Part shown: positions 47,945-59,034 of the stretch, one piece after another
Layout: each line of letters starts with the position of its first letter
Position numbering within the stretch: position 1 is the stretch's first letter
Assembly (NCBI GenBank): GCA_001972305.1
Contig: BDDD01000910.1
Location: 4,285-68,284 of the forward strand
Reading direction: 5' to 3'
Source: Cephalotus follicularis
Lineage: Eukaryota; Streptophyta; Magnoliopsida; Oxalidales; Cephalotaceae
DNA: 64,000 bases
The notes under the pieces: model-generated
Seen by the model: only the letters and a program-made list of their open reading frames with translations
Told to the model about the DNA's origin: nothing
Databases searched by the model: none
Made by a program: the position numbers and the translations under genes

Positions 47945-48382
47945 GAAAGGTATGATTTTATTCCGATGTACTTTATAAAAGTGTATTCAACTGTTTATTT
48001 CATGAGATTGGATTTATAAAATATTACTCTCTTTTAAATTAATGTTACTGCTTTTATATTCTATATCTGTACTGAGATTTGCTCAGTCGCATTTTTCTTT
48101 CTATGCGGCAGGTTATGAGGAGCATCCGGGGCATGTGTGATGAGAGAGTTACCTTTATGTCAGAGGATTGCTTAGGAGCTTGATCCTGTTGAATTGAATC
48201 TTAGTTGTTTTATGGTCGTATGTAGAGTGGTTTTATTGACAATAATTTATGGTGAACTTATTTTAATTATTATGTGATTTCAGTTTTTCGAACCACCACG
48301 TTATTGAATGAAAGTGAATTTATGTCTTAATAAGTTTTGTAAGTATGTCATGTGAACATTCCCAACCAATAGGGGTGTTACA
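47945..48382 (+). repeat. 5' LTR of E2, end part
   Basis: CTATATCTGTACTGAGATTTGCTCAG and ATGCGGCAGGTTATGAGGAGC match E's LTR near 21590-21655. It ends ATAGGGGTGTTACA at 48382, then the primer site. Confidence 0.85.
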
Positions 48383-48387
48383 GATTA

Positions 48388-48399
48388 TGGTATCAGAGA
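48388..48399 (+). other. Primer-binding site of E2
   Basis: TGGTATCAGAGA, identical to E's site, five bases after the LTR. Confidence 0.88.
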
Positions 48400-48558
48400 T
48401 TAGGTTTTCCTTTCCTTAGAAAACCTTTCTAGGCTTGACCTATGAGATTGGGTAGAAATTTGGGTTAGGGCTATTTCATCATAGTCATTTCGATATGTCA
48501 TTTGTTTTAGTTTTATGTTCCTATTTGTTTTATCGTGTTACGGTTTATGTTTCGTAGA

Positions 48559-49700
48559 TGGCACGAACAAGGAATACCCCCCTAGGAACCTAAACCAGCT
48601 ATGGCACGGGAAGAGGTACGAAATGAGCCTACTGTTGAAAATTGTTGAGGTAGGCAGTTGCTCAGGCTGTACCACAAGTGGTGACTCAAGTGATTCACGC
48701 GATGCATTAGCACGATCATTGTGAACGTGTAGTTGAGGATGATCCACCGAATAATGATCAGGTTGATTGGAGAGTTGAGGACCGGCCCGACACTCCTGTA
48801 TATGTCTTGTTTGAGAGGTTTCAGAAACAGAGGCCCCAATCTTTCAGTTCAGCACCGACACCTATAGAGGCTGAACACTGGATTGCTCACATGGAGAAAA
48901 TATTTGATGTACTAGGGTGTGGTGATGAACAGAAGGTGAAGTTGGTTGCTTATAAGTTGGAAGGCGATGCTCAAAGATGGTGGAAGACTTTGAGGATAGC
49001 TAAGGGTGGAGGCTTTATTGATGCTCTATCATGGTCTGGGTTTTGGGATTTCTTTTATCAGTAGTATTTTCCCACTTCTAATAAAGACACATATGCTCGG
49101 GAGCTTGTGACAACAAGGCAGAAAGATGGTGATTCAGTCACAAAGTTCTTGACGCGATTTGCCAGATTGGCTGGCTTTGCTGGACCTGCGGCAGGGACTA
49201 CAGCGGACCAAGCAGAGAATTTTAAGTGGAAACTGCATTATCAGCTTAGGGGAAAGTTGATAAATACAAGATTTGCTGATGTATCTGAGGTTGCAAATGC
49301 TGCAAAGAATATCGAGATGGAGAGATGGACTTTCAGGTAGCCCGACAAGAAGGGGAGAGAAAACGTAATAGAAGTGATCATAATTTCAGACAACAGAATA
49401 AGGGTTAGGGCGGTCAGTGGAAGAAGGGCCATGATGGTAAGCAGCATAAGAAGGATCACAATCAGAACAAGGATGGAGGTCAACAGCGACAACCGGGTAG
49501 TGATCAGACGCATGTTCAGGGAGTTGCAGGTGGGGGTAACCCCAATAATATTTCGGTTGCCCGATGTGATATTTTGCGGAGGCAGATCCCATCGGAACAT
49601 GTTATAAGGCTAGTGGGGCCTGCTTCGTGTGTGGCTAGATGGGCCATTTTGCTAAAGATTGTCCAGACCCTCGTGCAAGAGATAGAAGAGCAAGAGGTGG
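48559..49700 (+). pseudogene. E2 gag
   Basis: ATGGCACG at 48559 parallels E's start. The gag domain has HMEKIFDVLGCG and YKLEGDAQRWWKTLRIAKGG (48940-49010), DSVTKFLTRFARLAGFAG (49130-49185) and a region rich in Gln/Asn/Lys; a zinc knuckle (MGHFAKDCPDP) lies near 49625-49670. Several breaks. Confidence 0.85.
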
Positions 49701-49739
49701 TGATGCGGGGCAGCGTAACGTAGGAGGCAGAGTTTTGGC

Positions 49740-50385
49740 TATGACAACTCATCAAGCTGCAGATGCTCCAGGTACAGTTTCGGGGTTTCTTTCTGTTGGT
49801 AATTATAAGGCTTTTGTATTGTATGATACTGGATCAACTCATTCTGTGATAGCAAGATCCTTTGATCAGCATCTTGGGGTGCCTTCTCAGTCTCTTGATC
49901 CGATATTGGTTCTTTCGACCCCTATGGGGACTTCTGTTGTTATATCTGAGTATTTTCGTGTTTGCCCTGTTACGTTCGATAACAAAATTCGCGAGGCGGA
50001 CCTTCTTCTGATGGATATGCATGATTTTCATTTGATTCTTGGCATGGATTGCTTGGATCATCATCAAGCTTCGATTGACTGTCAAGCTCGGAGGGTTTTG
50101 TTTGGAGATGTGACTCAACCTGAGTTTGTGTATCAGGGTTCACGGCCGAGGAAGGCAGTCAAGATCATTTCAGCTCTGAAGGCTCAGAAGTCGGTGGCTA
50201 AGGGTGCTGAAGGGTTCTTAGCTGTTGTGAAGGATGCCACTAAGGATGAACCTCACCTTGAGGATTATCATGTTGTTAGTGAATTTTCACATGTGTTTTC
50301 GGAGGAGTTACCGGGATTGCCACAGCAACAGGAGGTGGAGTTTACCATCGAACTCGTTTCTGGAGCGGGATCTATATCCAAGGAA
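49740..50385 (+). pseudogene. E2 protease
   Basis: Straight after MTTHQAADAP, the point where E's gag ends, comes KAFVLYDTGSTHSVIARSF (49805-49862, catalytic Asp in DTG). It goes on to LLLMDMHDFHLILGMDCLDHHQASIDC (50005-50085) and SEFSHVFSEELPGLP near 50280-50325. It stays open with the N-terminal edge of RT. Confidence 0.88.
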
Positions 50386-51376
50386 CCATATAGTATGGCA
50401 CCCCTAGAGTTGTAAGAATTGAAGGAACATTTGCAAGGATTGTTGGACCGAGGTTTTATCCAGCCAAGTGTTTCTCCATGGGGTGCGTCAGTTTTTTTGT
50501 AAGAAAGAAGAACGATTTTACGAGGTTGTGCATTGACTACAAGGAGCTGAATCGGATCACTGTTAGAAATAAATACCCTTTGCCTCGGATTGATGACCTA
50601 TTTTATCAATTCCAAGGTGCAAGGTATTTCTCCAAAATAGATTTGAGATCTGGATATCATCAACAGTGAATAAGAGATGAAGATGTATCTAAGACTGCTT
50701 TTCACACACGGTATGGGCATTACGAGTTTCTGGTGATGTCGTTCGGACTTAGTAATGCACCTGCGGTCTTTATGGATTTGATGAACCGGGTTTTTCATGA
50801 ATTTCTGGATAGGTTAGTTATTGTGTTTATTGAAGATATCCTTGTGTATCGTAAGTCGAGGGAAGAACATGAAGAGCAGTTTCGCACTGTGTTGGGGATT
50901 TTGAGGAAGAATCAGCTATACGCGAAGTTCTCTAAATGTGAGTTCTGGTTGGAGTAAGTGGCATTTTTGGTTTCTGTTGAAGGCATCAGTGTGAATCCTG
51001 TAAAGGTTGAAGCTATTACTAAATGGTCGAGACCCATTTCAGTGATGGAGGTGAGAAGTTTTCTGGGGTTGACTGGTTACTATAGGCGGTTTATGGAAGG
51101 CTTTTCCTCGATAGCCTTGCCATTGACACAGCTTATGAGGAAAGGTGCAAAATTCGTGTGGAATGAGGAACATGAGAAGAGTTTTGAAAAGTTGAAGAAC
51201 GGTCTTGTATCTGCACCAATTCTTATGTTACCGTATGGGTTGGGTGGATATCAGATTTACAGTGGCGCCTCCAAGAAAGGTTTGGGTTGCGTTTCGATGC
51301 AGCATGGTCATGTTATAGCTTATGCTTCGATATAGCTTAAGCCCTATGAAATGAATTACCCTACACATCTCCTCGA
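50385..51376 (+). pseudogene. E2 reverse transcriptase and start of RNase H
   Basis: [27 protein letters not shown] (50528-50600), [12 protein letters not shown] (50628-50665), [23 protein letters not shown] (50740-50805), FIEDILVY (50828-50850) and SFLGLTGYYRRFMEGFS (51057-51105). RNase H begins with GLGCVSMQHGHVIAYAS (51280-51330) and stops at F1. Several breaks. Confidence 0.87.
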
Positions 51377-51509
51377 TGATGACATTTATATGTTACAATC
51401 TTTGTTTTGATGATTACAAAAGACCTAATCTGTGTGTTTGATCTGAAGGAATCTCTAACAAAGTTAACTTGCAATGTAAGAAAGCTAAAACTTGCATATC
51501 AGTCTTTTT

Positions 51510-51945
51510 GGCGTCAACGACTATGTTTTAGGCGTCAACGTGCTGGGCTCAAATACTTGTTCTGGGTTTAGCAAGATGATTCTCGTCAATGCCATCTTTA
51601 TCCTTGACAACGTGCTGGGAAACTTATGATTTACGTCAACTCCTTGAGAAAGACGTCAACGTCAAAAGGTGATAGAGACTTGAACATCAACGCAGAAAAC
51701 AAGTGGAGTCAACACATTGTCTATAGACGTCAACGTCATATCATGACGTCAACACAAATGGTGCACATTTAGGACAGTGAGTTTGGACGTTAACGTGAAG
51801 ATATTATGGAGTCAACTCAAATGATATTAGCATCAACGCTATGGATGTGCGTCAACATGAATAGAGATAAAGCTGAAGAAGAGCCTGAAGTGTTAACGCA
51901 ACGAATAATGGGATAGACGTAAATGCCATGCGTACACGTCAACGC
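51510..51945. repeat. GTCAAC/GTCGAC-type repeat cluster in F1 LTR
   Basis: At least fifteen copies of GCGTCAACG, ACGTCAACGTC and variants (TTGGCGTCAACGAC, AAGACGTCAACGTCAAAAGG, GTGCGTCAACATG). The core is TCAA rather than TCGA, as expected if CpG was lost by deamination. Confidence 0.75.
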
Positions 51946-52071
51946 CAATGATAGCTAAACACAAAATCTACAAAATTTGAAGGTGCTGAAATGGTGATCC
52001 TTTCCCGATTAGCTCCAATGGCTCTCTAATGATTCCTTGAACTCTAGCAACATCTATATCCATCTGAAGGC

Positions 52072-52079
52072 TATAAATA
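52072..52079 (+). promoter_or_regulatory. Putative TATA box of F1 LTR
   Basis: TATAAATA in GGCTATAAATAGAGG, the strongest TATA consensus in the LTR, just downstream of the repeat cluster. Confidence 0.65.
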
Positions 52080-52652
52080 GAGGCTCAATCCATGAAGAAA
52101 ATATCAATTCAAAAGCAAGAAAACAAACAAGCAATATTCAAAGCCTAAAAGCCTTTATACTTTCAAAAGAGTTTTCTTCTATTTTTTAAAAGTTCTTCTT
52201 GAGCTTTATATTTGTTATATCAGCCTTTGTAGAGGTTACATTTACAACACTCGATTCACATATTTGTTGTAAACCCAAGGTCGTAAGTACCTTTCTTAAA
52301 GTTAGGATTCAGCTTCGAAAATCCGAGTTAGAATTTAGCTCACAAAAATTCGAGTTAGGATTCAGCTTGTAAAAATCTAGAATCGCTGTTTGTGATCGGG
52401 GGACTACATTCTAATGGAACCTCAAGCGCAGCTTGGGAGAGTGGGCGTAGGCACGGTTTGCCAAACCACTATAAACTCATTTGCATTTCTCTATCTCTAT
52501 CTCTTACTCTTTACTTTATTTGCTATTTAATTTATTGTTTAGAGTAACTTGTTTATTTGTATCATTATTGTTTTCTTTATCTTAAAAAAGGGTGGTTATT
52601 TTCCGCATAACCAATTCACCCCCCTCTTGGTTGCCTTTGTGGACCCTTCAAT

Positions 52653-52664
52653 TGGTATCAGAGA
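52653..52664 (+). other. Primer-binding site of F1
   Basis: TGGTATCAGAGA, three bases past the LTR end. Confidence 0.85.
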
Positions 52665-52704
52665 GGTTTCTAATTGTTAATCTTAATTGAAATTAGTTTG
52701 ATCC

Positions 52705-53640
52705 ATGGCAACCTTTGTCAATGATAATCGTTTTATTAATATGCCTCCTTTCTTCGATGGTAATAAATTTAATGAATGGAAAATTAAAATGACCTCTTTT
52801 AGTCAATCTCTTGATTATGATCTTTGGGATGTTGTTATTGGTCCAGAATTTCCTAACTCAAAGATCAGATATGATGAAAATGAAAGAGAAATATTAAAGT
52901 TAAATGCTAAAGCCAAGCATATTATTTTTTCTTCTTTAAGTTATAATGTCTTTGAATGTATTTCCTTGTGTTAAAGAAATATGGGATAAGCTGGAAGAAT
53001 GTTATGGAACAAACTCATGTCTTATAACGATTGAAGAATCGGTAAGCGATAGTGATGAATAAGATTCGAGCAAATGAGCAAATGAGGTAAGTTATGATGA
53101 TTTTGTTGAAGTAGTAGATAGGTACACTTCTATCATTTCATCATTAAAGACTAAAATTAAATGTTTAACTATTGAAAATAATGAGTTAAAAACAAATGCT
53201 TCTTTGATGAATGATAATGTTTCTAAAGATGAAATTGTTTTGTTAAAAAAAAAAGAAGTTAATCGTTATCTAAAGAAAATGAGTATTTGAAAAATGAATT
53301 AGATATTGTTAGATGCTCTTAAGAAGACCTTTTCAAAATTTTCAAATAGTATGATAAACTTGATAGGCTTTTAGGTGTTCAAATATGTGTCTTTGATAGG
53401 GCTGGCCTAGGTTTTGATGAAATGAATAAGGTTGTTCATTTTAATAATTTGATTGATAGAAATAAAGATGACAATATTGTTACAAAGAAATACAATGTTG
53501 TTTCTTGTAATGTTTGTGGTAAAATTGGACATGTTCCTAGTAAATGTTGGCATAGAAAACATGTTATATCTTGTAATTTTTGTGGTAACTTCATATACAT
53601 GGTGGCATAGAAGTTATAATGTTAATGTTAAAAGAATTTG
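52705..53640 (+). pseudogene. F1 gag
   Basis: ATG at 52705: FVNDNRFINMPPFFDGNKF, then EWKIKMTSFSQSLDYDLWDVV, typical copia gag start. A Lys/Asn-rich middle follows, and a zinc knuckle CNVCGKIGHVPSKCW near 53506-53550 with a second partial one after it. Several breaks. Confidence 0.85.
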
Positions 53641-54836
53641 GGTTCCAAAAGGAACTTTTACAACTAACCTAAAAGGACCCAAGGTTGTTTGGGTACCAAA
53701 AGCATCAACATGATTTTGATCCCTTGTAGGAGCACTTGAATGCCAAAACCAATCAATGGTATATGGATAGTGGTTGCTCCAAACATATGATGGGTAACAA
53801 GAATCAATTCATTACCCTAAAGCTAAAAGATGGAGGACTTGTAACTTTCGGAGACAATGCAAAAGGGAATATTGAAGGAGTTTGCACCATAGGTAAAATT
53901 CCTCAACCTCTATTGATAATGTCTTGTTTGTTAAAGGACTCGAACATAAACTTCTTAGCATAAGTCAATTGTGTGATAAAGTTTATAGAGTTACATTCGA
54001 AAAGACACATTGCATTGTAGTAAATGTTTTAGATAATTCAATCAAGTTCACTGGATATAGACAAGACAATGTTTATGTTGTTAATATAAAAGATCTTGAT
54101 TTTCAAAATGTTAAATGTCTTGTCTCTATGAACAATAATAATAGTTGGTTATGGCATAGGAGATTAGGACATGCTAGTGTGAATAATAATTCTAAAATTT
54201 TGAAATATGATATTGTTAAAGGACTTCCCAAACTTTCTTTTGAGAAAGATAAAATTTGTAATGCTTGTCTAATGGGAAAGCAAACTAGATCATCTTTTAA
54301 AAGTAAAAATGTTATCTCCACAACTATGCCATTAGAACTATTATATATGAACTTGTTTGGACCATCTAGAACTAGAAGCCTTGGTGGAAAACAATTTGCT
54401 TTAGTAATTGTTGATGATTTTTCAAGATTTACATGGACTTTATTTTTGACAAATAAAAGTGATGCTTTTAATCAGTTTAAAATTTTTTGTAAAAAAGTTC
54501 AAAATGAAAAGAACTCTACCATTAAAACTATTAGAAGTGATTATGGTAGAGAATTTGAAAATGTTGATTTTGAAATGTTTTGTAATGAAAATGGTTTTAA
54601 TCACAATTTTTCAACTCCTAGAACTCCTCAACAAAATGGAGTTGTAGAAAGAAAAAATCGCACTTTTCAAGGAATGGCTAGAACTATGTTGTGTGAAAAT
54701 TCTTTACCGAAATATTTTTGGGCTGAGGCCGTAAATCTTGCGTGCTATGTGTTAAATCTTAAAACAATAAGGCTGATTCTCAAAAAGACTCCATATGAAT
54801 TATGGAGGCAGAGAAAGCCTAACATTAGTTACTTAT
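53640..54836 (+). pseudogene. F1 protease and integrase (to the F2 insertion)
   Basis: Protease: NQWYMDSGCSKHMMGNK near 53750-53800, with VTFGDNAKGNIEG and then LLSISQLCDK. Integrase: HHCC finger in LWHRRLGHASVNNN to CNACLMGKQTRSSF (54145-54300), core NLFGPSRTRSLGGKQFALVIVDD (54350-54415), IRSDYGREFEN (54528), TPQQNGVVERKNRT (54622-54663). Long open stretch; a few breaks in all. Confidence 0.9.
54832..54836. repeat. Target-site duplication of F2, left copy (CTTAT)
   Basis: CTTAT just before F2's TGTTGAC; the same five bases follow F2's last CA at 63158-63162. Confidence 0.9.
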
Positions 54837-54954
54837 TGTTGACTATTTAGTCTCAATCCTTGTTTTGATGATAACATATTTGCATTTGACAAGTCTACTT
54901 AATGTGCAAGGAATTACAAGATGAGTAGCAAAGCAAAAATGCTATCTGCAGAAG

Positions 54955-55500
54955 AAAACATCGACCTTCCAGGAATAACATCGACGTCCGTACAGAAAGA
55001 CATCGACGCCTTCCAAGAAGACATCGACGCCTTTCATGCCTGAAGTTACAGGACAATTTCACACAAACACGTCAACTTCTAAAGGCAAAAACATCGACGT
55101 CCGTATGAAAGAAGTCGATCCCTATCTCAAAGACATCGACGTCTTTGGGTACCAAAGTTACAGGACATTTTCGTGCAATGACATCGACGCTTATCAGTAA
55201 AGACATCGACGTCCGTACGAAAGACATCGACGCCTTTCAATGAATATCGACGCCTTCCTAGAGCAACCTGGATTTCCCAGAAAACACATCGACTCTTACA
55301 GAAGAAGTCGACGAGATGTTCAAAGTGTAAATACCTGGAGATTTCCCAGAAAAGACATCGACGCCTTTTGGAAAGAAGTCGACGTCTTTTTAAATAGACA
55401 AGACCCAGGAAAACAGGAACGGCTAGTACAAGCACTACAACGGCTATCAGCTACAAAGACATCGACGCCTTTCTGAAAGAAGTCGACGTCTTTATACCAG
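54955..55500. repeat. TCGA-palindrome cluster in F2 5' LTR
   Basis: About seventeen sites: AACATCGACGTCCG, AAAGACATCGACGCCTTTC, AAGAAGTCGACGTCTTT and others. They form the U3 half of the LTR, ending about 90 bases before the TATA box. The 3' LTR has the same array at 62320-62835. Confidence 0.85.
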
Positions 55501-55586
55501 CAGAGACAAAAATCAAAGATTGCAACTATACATTTATTAAGCAAAAGCTTCCACAAATCATGCAACGGCTACAAACCTTTTATGGC

Positions 55587-55594
55587 TATAAAAG
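55587..55594 (+). promoter_or_regulatory. TATA box of F2 5' LTR
   Basis: TATAAAAG in GGCTATAAAAGGAAG; the identical copy in the 3' LTR is at 62930-62937. Confidence 0.75.
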
Positions 55595-55910
55595 GAAGAC
55601 TGAAACCTCTGAGAATGTGTGGGAAAACAAATGCAGAACATCATACATACAAAGATCAAGCAAAACAAACATACAAAGATCAAATCAAATTCAAAAAGCT
55701 TTCTCTTCATTTTTAAGCTATTTTCTTGTTCTCAACTGAATTGAACAATTATCTTGTAATATCCAACCTGTGAGAGGTTTAGCTACAAACACTACACTTT
55801 ATACATCAATTGTAATAGGGGAGTGAACCCTAGTGAATTTGGGGAGTGAACCCAAAGAGAGTTGTAAGTGATTGAGGTCAATCGCAAAGGTGTACGGAAT
55901 AGCACCCGCA

Positions 55911-56125
55911 ATTGGTAGTCGATGCAGAGCCTCATCGACCCATCTTTCTTTTTGACAAACAGCACGGGTGCACCCCATGGAGAAACACTGGGTCTTACAA
56001 AACCTTTATCAATCAGGTCTTGCAACTGTAGCTTCAGCTCTCGCAACTCGGCCGGAGCCATCCGATAAGGGGACTTAGAGATAGGAGTCGTTCCAGGAAC
56101 AAGGTCAATAACGAACTACATACTC
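55911..56125 (-). pseudogene. A3 reverse transcriptase, beginning only
   Basis: On the minus strand [32 protein letters not shown] and SMRLCIDY, ending within RT motif 1 region at the joint with F2. Confidence 0.87.
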
Positions 56126-56800
56126 ATCTTGGGTGGTAAAGATCCCAAGTCATCAGGAAACACATCCAGAAATTCGCACACTACTGGAATTTCCTCCAAG
56201 CTCAGGCCTTTCACCTTCCTTCGATCAATAACGTAAGCCAAATATCCTTCGCATCCCTTCTCCAGGTATCTCGATGCTCGGATAAAAGATATAATCGGTG
56301 TAGAGAACCCCTTGTCTCCCTTGAACTGGAAAGTCGTTCCGTCAGGCAGGCAAAAATCTACAGTCTTGTGGTAACAATCCATACGAGCACAGTGTGCCGA
56401 TAGCCAATCCATCCCCAATATTACATCGAAGTCACGGATGGGCAGTACAATCAGATCTGCATATAGAGGAGTGCCTGCCATGGACATCTCACAACTCCTA
56501 TATACCGAGTCAGTATACATAGAAGTCCCGATCGGTGTACTCACATCAAGTGTATAAGGCAAGCAGTCAGGGGTGACATCTAAGCAAGATGCAAAATGTG
56601 CAGATATAAATGAATGCGATGCACTTGAATCCATCAGTACTCTAGCAGAATAACCATATATATACAGAGTACCTCCAACAACGGAAGTCGACTCTGGAAC
56701 CTCAGTCTGAGCAAGTACAAAAACTCTACCTTTTACGATGCCCTTGCCAGTATCTCTCCTCTGCGATGGTCCCGCAGCCATACCACTGCTGTTAGCTGGT
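56125..56800 (-). pseudogene. A3 protease
   Basis: On the minus strand [20 protein letters not shown] (56735-56675), the active-site strand ahead of SHSFISAHF near 56635-56600, and [20 protein letters not shown] (56450-56395). Then [20 protein letters not shown] near 56195-56135. Same layout as A1 and A2. Confidence 0.87.
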
Positions 56801-57855
56801 CCGGTAGGTGCTGTAGTCTGACTCTTCTGGCAGTCCCTCACCGAATGGCCAGATGCTCCATACCTCAAACATAGCCCATTCATCCTCCAACAACCCTTCT
56901 GCAAGTGGCCCTTCCGACCACAGTGATAACAGACTCCGGTTCCCGCATTACTCCCCTGACTAGGAGTCCTTAGTGTGGCAGTCTGCCCAAATCTGTTCTT
57001 CGATGACTTACTCGGAGAACCACTACCCTGCCATTTCGAAGAAGCTGGTCTTGTCAGGTTCTGTTTAATTTGTTGCACTCGAGCCCTCTCTGCTCGGTCC
57101 TCACTGGATATGCTCTCCAGGAGTCTCGCCTTTTGAGCAACCTCTGAGAAAGTACCCAGCTCCATAGCTCTGATCCTCGACCGAAGGTCCGGTCTCAAAC
57201 CCTTCAAAAACCTCCTTATCTTTTTCACATCATCAGCTACCAGATATGTTGAATGTCTGGATAGCTCCATAAACCTGGCCTGGTACTCGGCCACAGACAT
57301 CTCCCCTTGCCGTAACTCCAGAAGTTCACTCTCTCTCCATTCTTGCTCCATCTGAGGTACATAGGAATCGAGGAACTCTGTCTGGAACCTCTCCCATGTA
57401 GCGTCAAGTCCAATTGACTCCCATTTTGCTTTGACCATCTCCCACCAGTGAGTGGCCTCTCCCCAAAGACGGTACACGGCAATTTTCAGCTTCTGAGTAT
57501 CGGTGCAGTCCATCACTGTGAAAATCTTCTATAAGTCTTGAAGCCATCTCTCAGCAATCGTGGCGTCAAGTTCTCCCCGAAAACTAGGTGGATTCTGTCT
57601 CATGAATCTCTCGATATCCCTCCCGAATTGGCCACCATCCTCTCCCAGGCAGTGATCGGGAGCTCTAGGTTGCGGTCGAGCTTGCGCGTAGTGCTGGCGC
57701 ATCTCCTCCGCATTGGCCATATTAAAAGCCATCTGTTGCTGGAAGTAGTCAGCAATCCGGGTCATCGAATCTCTAGTATCCTGAGGAACATTCAATCCCT
57801 TGGGGGCGTTGGCTCCAGTGGCCCTAGCCCTACCACGCGTTCTCCTTCGATCCAT
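56800..57855 (-). pseudogene. A3 gag
   Basis: ATG at 57855 on the minus strand gives MDRRRTRGRARATGANAP. Then [46 protein letters not shown], the capsid [39 protein letters not shown], and [24 protein letters not shown] Ser/Lys/Gln linker leads to zinc knuckles CYHCGRKGHLQKGCW and LRYGASGHSVRDCQK (56940-56820). This is the most legible A-family gag in the window. Confidence 0.9.
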
Positions 57856-57952
57856 ATGTTCCTATAAGAAGGACGATGGTTAGTCACGACTTAAGGAAAA
57901 CAATTTATTGATTGCCAAAGAACTTATCCAAGCTAAGCATATAATGGAATAT

Positions 57953-57964
57953 GCTCTGATACCA
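57953..57964 (-). other. Primer-binding site of A3
   Basis: TGGTATCAGAGC on the minus strand, four bases from the LTR edge at 57969. Confidence 0.92.
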
Positions 57965-57968
57965 CTGC

Positions 57969-59034
57969 TGTCACACCCCGTCTTTCAAATCACATAAAAG
58001 TGGTAAAGCAATCAACATATAAATCTGGCTTATGCAATTTTACAATAAATTTAAACTTTCTGTATCCAATAATCACTTACGGAAGCATTTCAAATTAAGC
58101 CGAATTAAAAACACATCACGCATCCCATACTACGTGATGCCCAACAAGTTATAAATATCTCCAGCATAACTGTCGATCGCCCAAGACGGAGCGTGAAAAT
58201 AATACAATACAAGATAACAAATATCCAACGTTACAAAAACCAAATAACATGATAAATGTTCAATAACCCAAAATAAGAGAAAATAATAAGTCTTCTCTTT
58301 AAATCTCCATGCATGCTCCATGTCAAGACCACTCCATCAATCTGTTACAGCAGGGGTTAGCCTTTGTCCTCACTCGGCTAAGTGAATAAATCCATAATTA
58401 CAGTTCAGGTAATAAGGCAATGAGTATCATGAATGAATGCATAATGATGAGCCATGTCATGTAATTTTCATAGTAAAAATACCTCAGAATATACATATAA
58501 AAATATATGCATGCTCACAGTACAAGTATAACTCAAAAGTTATATCATCACAAGCAGTAAATATGTTCCTAGAAAGGAACCAGACAGTCCAGTCATCATA
58601 ACCGTCGCCACCTCCTGTCCCCAACGTCACGCACTCTTACTCCATCCCCGTTTGCGAACGGTTTTGGAGCAAGTCCTCCATAAGTTGTTTAGCACGGTGG
58701 CTAAACCAACAGTAAGTTACTAGCACAGTGGCTTAGTAATCCACAAGTTATTAGCACGGTGACTAATAATCAACAGGTTATGAGCACGATGGCCAATAAT
58801 CAACAAGCACAAGCATTTCACAGTACAAGTCAAGCAACTACATATAATTACTTGATCAAATATATTTGTTTAAAATATACTTTTCCGTTCACAAGTTGTA
58901 ATAAGTCATAGCTTAAAACAATACATTTCATCGTCTTTGGAATTACTTCCCCAATCATTTCGAAAATATATACATTCATAATTTATACATTTTCGCAAAT
59001 TACATTTGGTTTCATAATCAAACCCTTTAAAAAC
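57969..59034 (-). repeat. Partial LTR of A3
   Basis: The inner edge reads CGGGGTGTGACA (minus) at 57969. The sequence resembles the last about 1 kb of A2's LTR, with a short repeat family TTAGCACGGTGGCTAA at 58690-58795. No TCGA cluster is in this part. Confidence 0.85.

Larger units (their letters stand above)
47945..51376 (+). mobile_element. Ty3/gypsy element E2 (relative of E with pol), 5' part; outermost host element
   Basis: End of 5' LTR (47945-48382), primer site, gag, protease, RT and the start of RNase H, up to 51376 where copia F1 inserted. RNase H and integrase should continue right of the window. RT lies before RNase H and the primer is Met-tRNA; the gag resembles E's, and the protease motif is DTGSTHS. 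I did not settle the clade. Many breaks (more than five). Since E and F1 both sit in it, E2 appears to be the oldest element here. Confidence 0.85.
51377..52650 (+). repeat. 5' LTR of F1
   Basis: From TGATGACAT to GTGGACCCTTCA, followed by ATTGGTATCAGAG. A C-rich stretch (CACCCCCCTCTTGG) lies near the end, as in other Sirevirus-type LTRs. Degenerate GCGTCAACG/ACGTCAACGTC sites lie at 51510-51945. Confidence 0.85.
54837..55910 (+). repeat. 5' LTR of F2
   Basis: TGTTGACTATTTAGTC ... CACCCGCA, with ATTGGTA (start of a primer site) directly after. It matches the 3' LTR up to about 55786; the final part differs between the two. TATA box at 55587. Confidence 0.87.
55911..59034 (-). mobile_element. 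Ty3/gypsy fragment A3 (A family) inside F2
   Basis: On the minus strand: LTR end part (59034 down to 57969), primer site, gag, protease and the beginning of RT, ending at 55911. Both outer ends are cut, so no target duplication is expected. It lies between F2's 5' LTR and F2's RT/RNase H, replacing F2's own gag-to-RT region. At the left joint F2's primer start ATTGGTA overlaps A3's text (GGTA…), a short shared stretch. Coding text is close to A1. Few breaks; gag and protease look largely whole. Confidence 0.88.

Noticed and set aside
54955-55500. CRISPR-like look of the regularly repeated short motifs
   Set aside because: Units are short palindromes with irregular spacing, no constant repeat of 25-40 bases with unique spacers, in plant LTRs; no cas genes.
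55127-55565. Minus-strand open frames (102 and 81 codons) repeated at 62260-62908
   Set aside because: They are translations of the palindrome array in F2's two LTRs (repeating RRRCL/DVDVF text), not genes.
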